From Poa pratensis (lineage: Eukaryota; Streptophyta; Magnoliopsida; Poales; Poaceae), in contig CAMZMU010000055.1 of NCBI GenBank assembly GCA_947311845.1, forward strand, positions 18,476,877-18,540,876: a stretch of DNA of 64,000 nucleotides, given 5' to 3'. Below the pieces are notes generated by a model. The model ran no database searches, was not told the origin of the DNA, and saw nothing but the letters and a program-made list of their open reading frames with translations. How positions within the stretch are numbered: position 1 is the first letter of the stretch; each line of letters starts with the position of its first letter. Positions 22,640 to 32,750 of the stretch are shown here, one piece after another. A program made the translations under genes and the position numbers.

Positions 22640-23228
22640 GCGGAGGTCGACGGCAGGGCGGCCATGGCGCGGACGGAGGTCGACGGCAGGGCGGCCATGG
22701 CACGGACGGAGGTCGACGGCAGGGCGGTGGGCGGCCATGGCGATGCGGGATCTCCGGCCGCGCCCGGAGCTGGTGCCGTCCCAGGAGTCGCTGCAGCGGC
22801 GCGGGCGGCCGCGCCAGGCTCGCCGTGGTGTACGCGTGGCTGCGGGAGTACGTCGGTAGAGCAGAGGGCGCCGTGCAGGTCGTCGTGGTCTTCCGCGCGG
22901 CGGCGGAGGACTTGACGCTCTGCTCGAGCTCGCCGAGCTCGCGCAGCAGGCCGGAGAAGTTGGGCATGCACGCGACGCGGTCCCGCGAGCTCGATGGAGC
23001 CGCGCGCATCATTTTACCGATGCACGCCGGCGCCGGCGAGCAAGCTGGCCGAGCCGCCTTGGTCCCGTCGTGTGGAGCGGTGAGGTCGCCATGGGAGCGG
23101 GAGGTCTTGGCGGCGAACCGGTCGAGGCCGGAGGCGAGCATGGAGGAGGCGGTGGCGGCCTCGAGCACGGCGAGCGTGCGCGTGGATGGCGCAGAGGTGG
23201 CATCCATGAGCAGAACGGAGCGAACCAT
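22640..23228 (-). pseudogene. GC-rich open frame in CACTA, possibly a captured gene fragment
   Basis: A minus-strand frame opens at an ATG at 23228 after leader-like sequence and stays open for over 1 kb into the CACTA subterminal repeats. The first 150 codons have ordinary protein character (TLAVLEAATASSMLASGLD, PNFSGLLRELGELEQSVKS). The later part is low-complexity, including three tandem copies of a unit around GACGGCAGGGCGGCCATGG (about 22650-22730). I do not recognise the family. CACTA elements often carry host gene pieces, but this one is inference from composition and frame only. Confidence 0.35.
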
Positions 23229-23518
23229 GTGCGTGTGCGGGAAGGGGATAAGGAGCGAGCATGTGAGTGGCTACAGAAAGCTACTCCTATCAGCTAGCTA
23301 TGCATGTCCGTGTGCTTTGCTCTCAGCCAATCAGCGTCATTCACACGGATCGTGTGTTTGTTTAGGGATGATGGCAGCTGTTGGATCTGTAACGGACGGT
23401 GATCCGGCATGTTTCCTTATTACTCCAAACTCTGATGTAGCTACTGGATATATTCTTTGATTATTTTTTCTTTGTTTGTATATGTAGATATTTCTTTTTT
23501 ATTAATTTCCTAGCAATT

Positions 23519-25760
23519 AGTACACATAAAATAAATCCATGTCAAATGATTTATTTTTTGACTATTTTCACTTTCTTTTATTTTGTTGAAAAACGGTTAA
23601 AATGGTCATCGTGCCTATTCATACAAAGGGGTTGCATTTTTCAAAACTATCGATAGTTCTGTGATATAATCGCTATTTTGAATCTTAAAATGGTTTTTGT
23701 AAAAAAAAATAGAGCAAATTATCACACACTTGTAGTTCAAAATTAAATTACTTTTCGAAAATAGGCATAAAGTCATTTAAATAGGCGAAATTAGTTAGAA
23801 AACGAGAAAATCCTAATATTGCTGGATTATTGATAAAATATGGCATACTTGTGTGGAAATAGGATATGTGCTATTTTGCACTATATTTGTTATACTTGCT
23901 TCACAAAAAATGTCATTTTTGACAATAAAAAATGAAAAATGATATTATAAACATAATTTGGAAAAACTTAGTTGTGCAACATTGTTTGTCATAACAAGAC
24001 ACACATATGTGTCAAATATGGCCACATTATCACAAACTATGGCACGGAATGCTCATATCTAAGTCATTTGACTCGAAACTTATACAGGTTTATAGATGAT
24101 TGACCTTTTCGTGAAGATTTTTTAAAAACATTGTCAAAACTCAAGTTTATCATTTTCCCTATCAACTAGAACACATAAAAGGACTCCATGCCAAAGGATT
24201 TCATTTTTTGAGTATTTTTTCACTTTCTTTTATTTTGTTGAAAAACGGTCAAAATGGTCGTCGTGCCTATTCATTCAAAGGGGTCTCATCTTTCAAAACT
24301 ATCAATGGTTCTGTGATATAACCACTACGGGATGCTCATATATAGGTCATTTGACTCAAAACTTATACATGTTTATAGATGATTGACCTTTTTGTGAAGA
24401 TTTTTTTTGGAAACATTGTCAAAACTCAAGTTTATCATTTTCTCTATCAACTAGTACACATAAAAGGACTCCATGCCAAAGGATTTCATTTTTTGAGTAT
24501 TTTTTGCTTTCTTTTATTTTGTTGAAAAACCGGTCAAAATGGTCATCGTGCCTATTCATTCAAAGGGGTCTCATTTTTCAAAACTATCGATGGTTCTGTG
24601 ATATAACCACTACTGGTCTATCTTAAAATGATTTTTGTAAAATTTTCAGAGCAAACGATCACACACTTGTAGTTTAAAATTGAATTACTTTTGGAAAATA
24701 GGCATAAAGTCATTTAAATAGGCGAAATTAGGTAGAAACCGAGAAAATTCCTAATATTGCTAGATTATCAATAAAATATGGCCTACTTTGTGTGAAATTT
24801 GGATAGGTGCCATTTTGCACTATATTTGTTGTACTTGCTTCACAAAAAATGTCATTTCTGACAATAAAAAAAAATGAAAAATGATATTTCTAAACATAAT
24901 TTGAAAAAACTTAGTTCTGCAACATTGTTTGTCATAACAAGACACACCTATGTGTCAAATATGGCCACATCATCACAAACTATGGCACGGGGTAGGGCTG
25001 GACTAACGAGCTGCTCGGCTCGTTAAGGCTCGGCTCGTTAAGACTCGTGATCGTTAAGGCTCGAATCGTTAAGCTCGTTAAGGCTAACGAGCAAAATATA
25101 AAGCTCGGCTCGGTTCGTTAAGTGTTCGCGAGCGCTCACGAGCAGCTCGTTAAGAAAATAAATCTGAATATATAGATGACGAGGTAATTGACGATTAACA
25201 GAAAGTAAAAGGGATGCGATGTTTCCTACATTGGTTGACTATAGATCTCGGTTGTGATATGAGCTTGCTAAAAAAAAGTTGAGTCGTCACTTGTTAGGTT
25301 GCTAGTTAGATGAGATCTACCTTTAAAAAGACATGAGATCCAAATTAACGAGCTTAACGATCTGCTCGCGAGCCTCGTTAGCTCGCTCGTTTAGCTCATT
25401 AGCAATAACGAGCCAAAATCATTGCTCGGCTCTGTTCGTTAGCATAACGAGCCGAGCTAAACGAGTCGACCAAACGAGTGCTCGTTGAGCTTGTCGAGCA
25501 TCGAGCTTTATGTCCAGCCCTACACGGGGATGCTCATATCTAGGTCATTTGACTCGAAACTTATACATGTTTATAGATGATAGACGTTTTTGTGAAGAAG
25601 TTTTTTGGAAACATTGTCAAAAATCATGTTTATCATTTTCCCTATCAACTAGTACACATAAAAGGAGTACGTGCCAAAGGATTTCATTTTTTGAGCATTT
25701 TTCACTTTCTTTTATTTTTTTTTAAAAAATGGTCAAAATGGCCGTAGTGCCATGATTTGT
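23519..25760. repeat. tandem array of long AT-rich units inside CACTA
   Basis: Four units start at about 23519, 24174, 24452 and 25649, each with AGTACACATAAAA or a close variant. Units 1 and 3 share about 650 bp. Unit 2 lacks the central 370 bp. Unit 3 is interrupted by the MITE at 24993-25522. Unit 4 is cut off by other sequence. No coding potential. Confidence 0.85.
24993..25522. mobile_element. hAT-like MITE with TAGGGCTGGAC ends
   Basis: The left end is TAGGGCTGGAC and the right end GTCCAGCCCTA, a perfect 11-bp terminal inverted repeat. CACGGGG flanks both sides (24986-24992 and 25523-25529). The subterminal parts are rich in AACGAGC/GCTCGTT on both strands. The homologous spot in the first array unit (about 24040-24050) lacks the insert, which confirms it. 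A 7-8 bp duplication and these ends suggest hAT; no transposase is present. Confidence 0.85.
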
Positions 25761-26239
25761 GATAAAGTGTCCACATTTGACACCTAGGTGTGTCTTGGTA
25801 TGGCAAACATTTTTGCCAAAAACAATTTTTAAAATATTATTATAAATATCATTTTCCAATTTTAAGTGCCAAAATGACTTTTTTTAACAAGAAAGTACCA
25901 CAAATATGTTGCAAAAAGTCATATACATGAAGAAAAAATGAAATGAATATCATATTTGGATTTCTCTAATTTTTCTAATCGATTTAGACATTTTATTTGT
26001 TAAATTTCAATTTATGAATTTAAAGATATGAATTATTTCATATTAGATGAAAAATAGGGGAAAAGAGCTATGCCTACGGCTTACCTATGCCGAGGGCCGT
26101 CGGCACATCCCCTGTGTCAAATCTATGCCGACGGCTTTGTTGACGGGCTAGCCTCATCGGGATCTATACCGATGGCCCCGATAAAAAACCGTCGACACAA
26201 GTTTGACCGTCATCATAGATCCCTATTCCTGTAGTGAAC

Positions 26240-26934
26240 AACTAATGGCCAGAGCGTTGCTCTGTCCCCAACGAAGCACCAGCTTCAAACTAGTCGGGGC
26301 TGACTCTGGCCAGTTAACCAACCGTTGAAGATGAGCGGGCGCATGCATTAGCATGTGAGGTCAGCACCTAAAACGTAATCGTTTGAACGTTCAATATTTT
26401 CTGCTCTCGTACGTCTTCTACGTTGATTCTCCTACCGATCACATCGACGATGCCCCACCGCACCACGAGTTTCATTAGTATTTTTCTTCTCCAGGAATAT
26501 ATAGCAGCATGGTTGTGTTTGGAGCAAAAGACGCATCAAATTTTTGCTTGGCCACGATTGGTGGTACAGAAATTAGCACGGCGTGGTGCTATCAGAATTA
26601 ATTCATTTGTGAAGTGTGCTCGGCACTGGTACCTTTTGAAAGGCGTGCAAGAATTGCGCATATAAGACGGTGAGTTCACCTAGCTAGCTGTCCCGAAACA
26701 GACATTTTTCTTATTTATTAGTGATGGCACATGTGGTACTGGTATACCGTTGATCGATCCATAGCCCGACCTAACTAAAGAAAATCAAGTTGAAAGACAC
26801 AAAGAGACGCCTGATAACCTCGCAGCTGACGAGAACTTGCCTATGCCAAGATGATTAGCAGGGTGGTTGTACTCTCAGCCCAACAGAGTTTAAACCTCAG
26901 GTTTGACACTGATGTTTCTCATTTAGGCGAAATA
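26240..26934. other. intergenic stretch right of the CACTA element
   Basis: No supportable gene. The first ~100 bp may continue the LINE piece that begins left of the CACTA element. The rest has short frames only. Confidence 0.4.
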
Positions 26935-27096
26935 TTCTTCAGTAAGAGACGATGTTCTCGTCGACAGCGAGACGGCTGTGGTGATTTCGTCAATCTCAAG
27001 ACCCGACCGCCGGTTCAGTCTTTCGAAGGTGCTCATAGGGATAGGGTGTGTGTGTACATTTGTCTGTGAGCGTCTGCGTTGTAGCGTGTTTCGCAA
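26935..27096 (+). mobile_element. LINE-type 3' end fragment
   Basis: The stretch GGTGCTCATAGGGATAGGG, followed by a GT-rich segment and TTTCGCAAAAAG, has the look of a common cereal LINE 3' end: GT-rich run, then a short A tail. The left border and any target duplication could not be defined. Confidence 0.5.
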
Positions 27097-27428
27097 AAAG
27101 AAACCTTACAGCTGATTGCGTCGATCGAAGATCACAACGCGCTATGTGTTTCCGTGAAAGGGAAGGTTACCTACCAATAATTTTCCACAAGATCTCGATC
27201 GTTTATACGCACAACTAGGGACAAAGCCAGTTAACGGCCAAGTTTAATTAGCGCTATGTGGACGGCAAGGAAAGCTCCGTCGTCGATAGGTGGCCGTGGC
27301 CAACTCGCCACAAACCCACATTTACGCAGCAATTGAAAGGGCGAAATCGTTCAAAAAAAAAAAAAAGGCCAAAATTGTTCAAATAAATAAATAAAAGGGC
27401 GTTAGATCAGGCTTCCAACTTTGGAGGC
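27097..27428. other. short intergenic stretch
   Basis: No gene. It contains an A run (about 27353-27366) and AAATAAATAAATAAA just left of the inverted repeat. Confidence 0.45.
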
Positions 27429-27525
27429 CCTCTCGGTGGTGCTGGACAGTGGCCGGACAGGCGCTCCGACAGGAGGAGCCCGTGTCCGAGCGCCTGTCCG
27501 GCCACTGTCCAGCACCACCGAGAGG
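27429..27525. repeat. 38-bp perfect inverted repeat with 21-bp spacer
   Basis: The left arm at 27429-27466 (starts CCTCTCGGTGG, ends GGCGCTC) is the exact reverse complement of the right arm at 27488-27525. The spacer (27467-27487) adds a few more pairs with mismatches. Either strand's transcript would form a very stable hairpin. It lies about 410 bp upstream of the unknown gene. No coding role. Confidence 0.95.
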
Positions 27526-27937
27526 CGCTTGCCAGTTACACATAACGGCGCAAGGCAGTTTCATTACGACGCTGCAAAGGAGGCCGTTTCGCTCGATTAA
27601 TGACGCCCACTCACAGGAGGCGGAGACGAACTGACGAGACAACGGCAGCACGCGTCACATTTACGCCGGTACGGTTCCCCTGGCGGGCACAGAGCGAAGT
27701 GACGCGTCAAGGCGCGCCGTCCACGTGGTGGCGTCGCAGCGGCTTCACCAGGCGGCGCCTGAACACGCGTCGTCGGCGTCAATGAGTGCCAGGGGATCCG
27801 GTGCTCGGCGTTAATGGGCGCCACTCAACCCTGGCCCGCTCCTCCGGCTGTCTTAAAACGTCGCGCGCCGCGCCTCTCCTCTACCCACACAGCCTGCGTC
27901 TCCTTCCCCCTCTCAAGTCTTTCTCCCTCTTCAAAAC

Positions 27938-28374
27938 ATGGTGGGCAGCCACGAGGAGTCGGGGGAACGCGAGCTTCGCCTTCACCGCGACACCATGTCC
28001 GCGCAGCGTGCGGAACGCCGCAACGAGGCACGCCGCTTCATGCACGAGGAGCGACAGATGATGAAGGTGTGGCACCGCGCGATGCTGCGTGAGGAGGCAT
28101 CCTTGTCCCGAGCGCCGCCGGCGGAGGAATATCCTCTGCCGTTTGACGCGCCTCTGACGGTCGAGGAGGCGCAGCACCACCTCTACCACAACATCCCAGT
28201 GGTAGACGGCCGTCAGCTGGCGGAGAGGTGGGTGAGGAACATGGTGAAGGTGCCGATCGCGCCGTGGCTCAGTGGGCCGGCGCGCATGCACTACATCATG
28301 CAGAGGTGGAGGGACATGCCGTTTGGGCAGCGGGTGGACCCCTTGTACTCCGTTTCGTTGCCGCATTGGCACGA
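27938..28374 (+). pseudogene. unknown host gene, 5' part, cut by RLG-A insertion
   Basis: The ATG at 27938 follows a pyrimidine-rich leader that looks like a cereal 5' untranslated region. About 145 codons belong to the gene before the LTR of RLG-A begins at 28375; the listed stop at 28408 lies in LTR sequence. The protein is hydrophilic and rich in R, E and H, with a helical, charged start (RAERRNEARRFMHEERQMM) and a segment DGRQLAERWVRNMV. There is no signal peptide or known domain. I do not recognise the family. Its remaining part should lie beyond the right end of RLG-A, outside the window. It could also be an ORF of an older element. Confidence 0.5.
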
Positions 28375-28796
28375 TGACGAGGGTACACTCATCAAATCCC
28401 ATGGTTAAGGACGTAGGGTTGAGATTATGGATAGAGAACGTGGTAGTGCTGGTAGTTTCGTCGGCTGACAAGCAGAGACAAAGATTTACCCAGGTTCAGG
28501 CCCCTCGGGTGGAGGTAAATACCCTACTTCCTGCCTATCTGTTATTGATCGTGGGAGATTATGCGATTACAAGGAGGCCCCGGTGAGATGTCTATCTCGC
28601 AAGAGCTTTGGTGGTTCGAGTATGGCTTGGCCCTAGATCGGCGTCCCTCCCAGCCTTTAAATAGGCTGGGTCTCGGGAGTTCTTAACCGACCTAGTTTAC
28701 ACATATGGAAAGTTCTAAACCGACTATGACTATGTCTAATCTTGGAGGGTACTCCATCTTCTTGGGCCTCTTGTCTTGGGCTTCGAGTAGTCTCTT

Positions 28797-29268
28797 TGAT
28801 GAGGTTATACTCTGCGGGTACCCCAGCTTAGAGGTACCTGGTGCACGTGATGATCAAAGAAGCTCAAAGATTAATCGAAGCCCACGAAGGAAGGCCCGAG
28901 ACGAGGAGTGCTTCCCAAGTTAGATCAAGTTATAGTCGGTTAGGACTTTCCATACATGTAACCTTGGTCGGTTGTGTTTCCTGAGACCCGGCCTCCTGTA
29001 TAAAGGCTGGGAGGGTGATCGATCAAGTTAAGCAATCCATAGCCACCAAAACCTCGGCGAGATCAGCAACTCGCCGAACCCTTGTAACCTTCATATCCAC
29101 ATAATCAATACAGACAAGCAGGACGTATGGGTTTTACCTCACTCGAGGGCCCTGAACCTGGGTAAATCCCGCTTGTCAGCCGTCGATTCCACCGATACTA
29201 CGCGTTCTTACCACACAATCAACCCTAGGTATAGCAACCATGGGACTTGCCGAGGGCACACCTCGACA
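28797..29268 (+). repeat. 5' LTR of RLG-B
   Basis: It starts TGATGAGG and ends CCTCGACA, with TATAAA at 28999-29004. It matches 37643-38114 over its whole length. Confidence 0.95.
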
Positions 29269-29269
29269 A

Positions 29270-29288
29270 TTGGCGCCGTTGTGGGAAA
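29270..29288 (+). promoter_or_regulatory. tRNA primer-binding site of RLG-B
   Basis: TTGGCGCCGTTGTGGGAA follows the 5' LTR by one or two bases and begins with TGGCGCC, as many gypsy primer-binding sites do. The primer tRNA was not determined. Confidence 0.7.
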
Positions 29289-29404
29289 GGTAGTATTGGG
29301 CTCACGGTTTCGCCGGTTCCATCATCAAGCGGCCACCCGACGATCGCATCTGCACAAGGTAACTCGCCTACTGCGTCATCAAAAAGCAAATCACCAACCA
29401 CTGT

Positions 29405-32280
29405 TGCAAACAGCAACTCGCCGGCAAGATCTACCAGCATCAATTCAAAAAGTGATCACTCGCCAAAATCTCCAAGGAGGCTCACGCCGCACTCGATGGA
29501 AGCTCAACAAGCCTTCGCCGGACTCGAATCAGGTTTGGATATTACGGTTGGAAAATTTAACTTCTTTGTCGATAATTGGAAAAACCTGTTAGATCCACTC
29601 GACGTGGAGACACTCAACATGGAGACAATCGACAACTTCGACTGCAACACCATCCATCTTGGCGCGACATCGTCACAGATCGTCCCGATCCAATCGCCAA
29701 GCGACTCTGCAACGTCCATGACCTCGCAAGAGTTCCGTGACGAAGTGGCAAAAAGATTTGGAAGAAGCGAGATCGAATCTGCGTACCGCCCAAACAACTC
29801 AATCGAGTCACTCGACGACATCGTCGACTGCAACGACGTCGCGGGAACGAGGAGAACATAGATGACAGCATATACCTCGCCGATCTCAACGGCCCAGAAA
29901 TCCGTGCCAGCCACGAGATATTCACCTGCGACGCAAATAGCCAGGACAAGGCACTCGAATATCAACTCGATTGCGGCAGAAACCCCAAGCAAAGCAACCC
30001 CAGACTGGATGACGACGCCGAATCCATAATGCGCATTAGCAACACATGGGCAGAAGATCGAGTGTTTCCATATCAGGTATACACCGCGAGTACAGCAGAA
30101 ACGTCAGCACTGCAACATGCCGTCGACCTACTGAATACCCTTGCACAGTCACCATGCCTGACGGAACAACCACGCTGACCATCACGCAGAGATGGCAGAA
30201 AAAGTGAGCAAAGTAATCGAAAGCTGCACAATGCTACCAGCAAACGCAACTCCGGAGGAGGTGTTGACCTTACAATACTTCCAGTGGCAAGAATCGATAC
30301 GGTTGAAGAACTACCGAGCGGTACTCGAAGAACGCAAAAAGCAAGCCAGCATATCGAGTGCTCGGCGAAGAGCATTGTCTACGAGTTCAACAGGCAGAAA
30401 CGACCCCGCGAATAGGTCACGATTCATAAACCTCGGAGACGCAGATCGTGCAGCGGTCACTCGAAACCTAAACCCAGCCTTTATGGCAGTCGACGCGGAA
30501 GGAGTCCCCATACCTACTGAGCCAGCCGGCGCTGATGACGCTCGGCACCTATCTCAGAACAATCGAACCTCCTGCAGGAGACCCAAAGAGGGATCAGCAC
30601 CTCCAACTGTACAAACAACTGGCAATAGCAGCACAAGCCATACAGCAGCCACAAGCAACTCCAAGGAGAGATACAGATCGGGACCGTCGCAGTCGAAGTC
30701 CTCGGGGAAGGAGCAGTCGAAAAAGCTCACACCGCCATCGCTCCAGCAGGAGCCACTCGAGGAGGTCATACAGCAATAGCTCAGACTCAGAAGCAGAAAT
30801 CGGACCCTGTGGAGCGCTATGCTTCACTCGACGAATCCGGGAGGCTCGTATGCCCAAGAAATTCTCGCTAGCTACCACGCCAAAGTTCAATTGCAAACAA
30901 GAGCCATCAGGCTGGCTAGAAGATTACAGGCTGGCAGTCGGATGTCAGCGCGGCACCACAACTACGCTATGCAGTACATACAACTCATGATGGAAGGAAC
31001 AGCTCGCGATTGGCTCAAATCGCTACCCGAATCATACTACGATTCGTGGGAGCACTTCAAAGGTGATTTCATCAAATACTTCGAACCTTATGTGAGCGCC
31101 CCAAAACTTTCGAGGAGCTCCGGACCTGCAAGCAAAAGTCAGATGAATCTCTGAGATCGTACATACGGCGGTGGACACCATCCGTAATTCAGTAGGCAAC
31201 GTATCAGAAGATAGGGCAATCGACGCCTTCAAAAACGGACTCTGGAGGAAGATTTCAAAGAAACGCTTGGTCGAGAAGATCCGAAGACAATGGCGGCACT
31301 CATGGTACTCGCAACAAAATGGGCAGATGGAGAAGACTCCGTACGAGCACTCGAGCCGCACCCTCACATGAAAATCACGAGGGTGGCAGTCGAGACCGCA
31401 GAGATAGCTACAGAGATGATCGAAGGCGCAAACGCAAGCATCGTTATCACGATGATGACCACCCAAACTTCATCGCAGCAGGCTTTGTCCAGTCAAGGAC
31501 AACCGCGACCAAACTGACAGACGACCCGACGATCATCGTGATAATCGAGATCATCGTACTGACGAACGCCGAAGTGATCGAGACCATCGCACAGACGATC
31601 GACGTGACAGTCGAGACCACAGACGCGACGACCGCGATAGCTACAGAAGGCCAGAGTGGCGCAGGCGAGCAGACAAAGATCCTGAGCGCTCAATCGAAGA
31701 AAGGATGGACGATTATTGCAGATTCCATCTTTACAGAGGGGATGATGGTAAGCTTCGCTCTAGCCACTCGCTGAGAAATTGCAGGGAATTCGATCAACTC
31801 GCGATTGAACATATTACGACTGCAAGATGGACGAGCACCTCCTCAACTGCACACACATCGACTACATCACAAGCACAGCCTGTTCAGGCATATCAGCACC
31901 GCAACAAGTACAACAAGCACAGGTATATTCCATACCACCGCAAACAGCCTACTCAGGTGTATCCTGCACCAACACCAGCGCAACCGACGCCAGTGTACAT
32001 GGTGCCAGCACAACCCGTTACGGGAACACAAATGGCAGCAGCCGTGCACCAGATGCAGCAAGGAGATGAACAAAAATATCCCGTAACTCGCGGGCAGATG
32101 AACATGATCCAGCGAGGACGTCCCTCCAATAGAGAGCAAAAGTTACACACTCGACACGTCAATATGGCGGTCATGGCACCCCCAGCTATAACAGATTTTT
32201 TGAAAGGATCAGAAACTCCGATTGTCTTCAATCGAGAGGACCATCCACCGCAGTATATCGACCAGGGCATGCAGCCTTAG
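29405..32280 (+). pseudogene. RLG-B gag remnant
   Basis: Gag forms the particle shell. The frame is broken many times, so pieces are read in turn: a serine-rich N-terminal region (about 29405-29860), a middle region with charged helices (about 30190-30780), a gag core piece (KKFSLATTPKF, SGWLEDYRLAVG, about 30840-30950) and the retrotransposon gag domain (MMEGTARDWLKSLPESYYDS, about 30985-31110). A Cys/His segment with CRFHLYRGDD and HSLRNC lies near 31715-31785. An RS-rich low-complexity part lies between (31370-31660). At least five frameshifts or stops leave it non-functional. Confidence 0.75.
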
Positions 32281-32309
32281 TACTCGACGCCCAAATCGGA
32301 GGCTATGCC

Positions 32310-32750
32310 ATGACCAAGGTCTTCATGGACGGAGGTAGCGGCCTCAACATAATCTTTGCAGATACGCTACGCAGAATGAACAAATCAGTCGAAAATCTGC
32401 CAAAATCCACAAGTACCTTCCATGGTATCGTCCCAGGCAAAGCAGTGCTCCCAGCAGGCACCATACAACTCGATGTTACGTTTGGAGATCCTACTCACTT
32501 CAGAACCGAGTCGATTGAGTTCGAAGTGGTCGATTGGAAGTCACAATACCATGCAATACTTGGGCGCCCCACTTTCGCTCGATTCATGGCTGTCCCACAC
32601 TACGCCTACCTCCAGCTCAAAATGCCGGGACCAAAAGGAGTCATCACGATCAACGGGAATTTTCAAAGGTCAGATTCATGTGACCGTGACTTCAGCAAAA
32701 TCTCGAGATGTATGGGATGGAGCAATCATTCGCAAACTCGAGGTTTCTAA
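32310..32750 (+). pseudogene. RLG-B aspartic protease region
   Basis: The retropepsin-like protease cuts the polyprotein. The frame at 32310 contains KVFMDGGSGLNIIFADTL, where DGGS replaces the common DTG/DSG site as in other Tat elements here, and HAILGRPTFARF, the conserved second half. The frame is lost at about 32670 and runs to a stop at 32750. It joins gag upstream and RT downstream only across shifts. Confidence 0.8.

Larger units (their letters stand above)
22169..26236. mobile_element. non-autonomous CACTA transposon, TSD AAC
   Basis: The ends are CACTACAGGAA (from 22169) and TTCCTGTAGTG (to 26236), flanked by AAC on both sides (22166-22168 and 26237-26239). Both subterminal regions (about 22185-22440 and 26080-26215) are packed with TATGCCGACGGC and its complement GCCGTCGGCA in varied spacing, the expected transposase-binding array. 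Total length is 4068 bp. No transposase (TNPD) or TNPA frame is visible. The interior has a GC-rich left third and a very AT-rich tandem array, with a MITE nested inside. Confidence 0.93.

Noticed and set aside
23519..25760. CRISPR-like array
   Set aside because: Units are hundreds of bases long, AT-rich and inside a plant transposon.
27881..28471. 196-codon minus-strand frame as a gene
   Set aside because: It is the shadow of the plus-strand unknown gene and runs into the RLG-A LTR.
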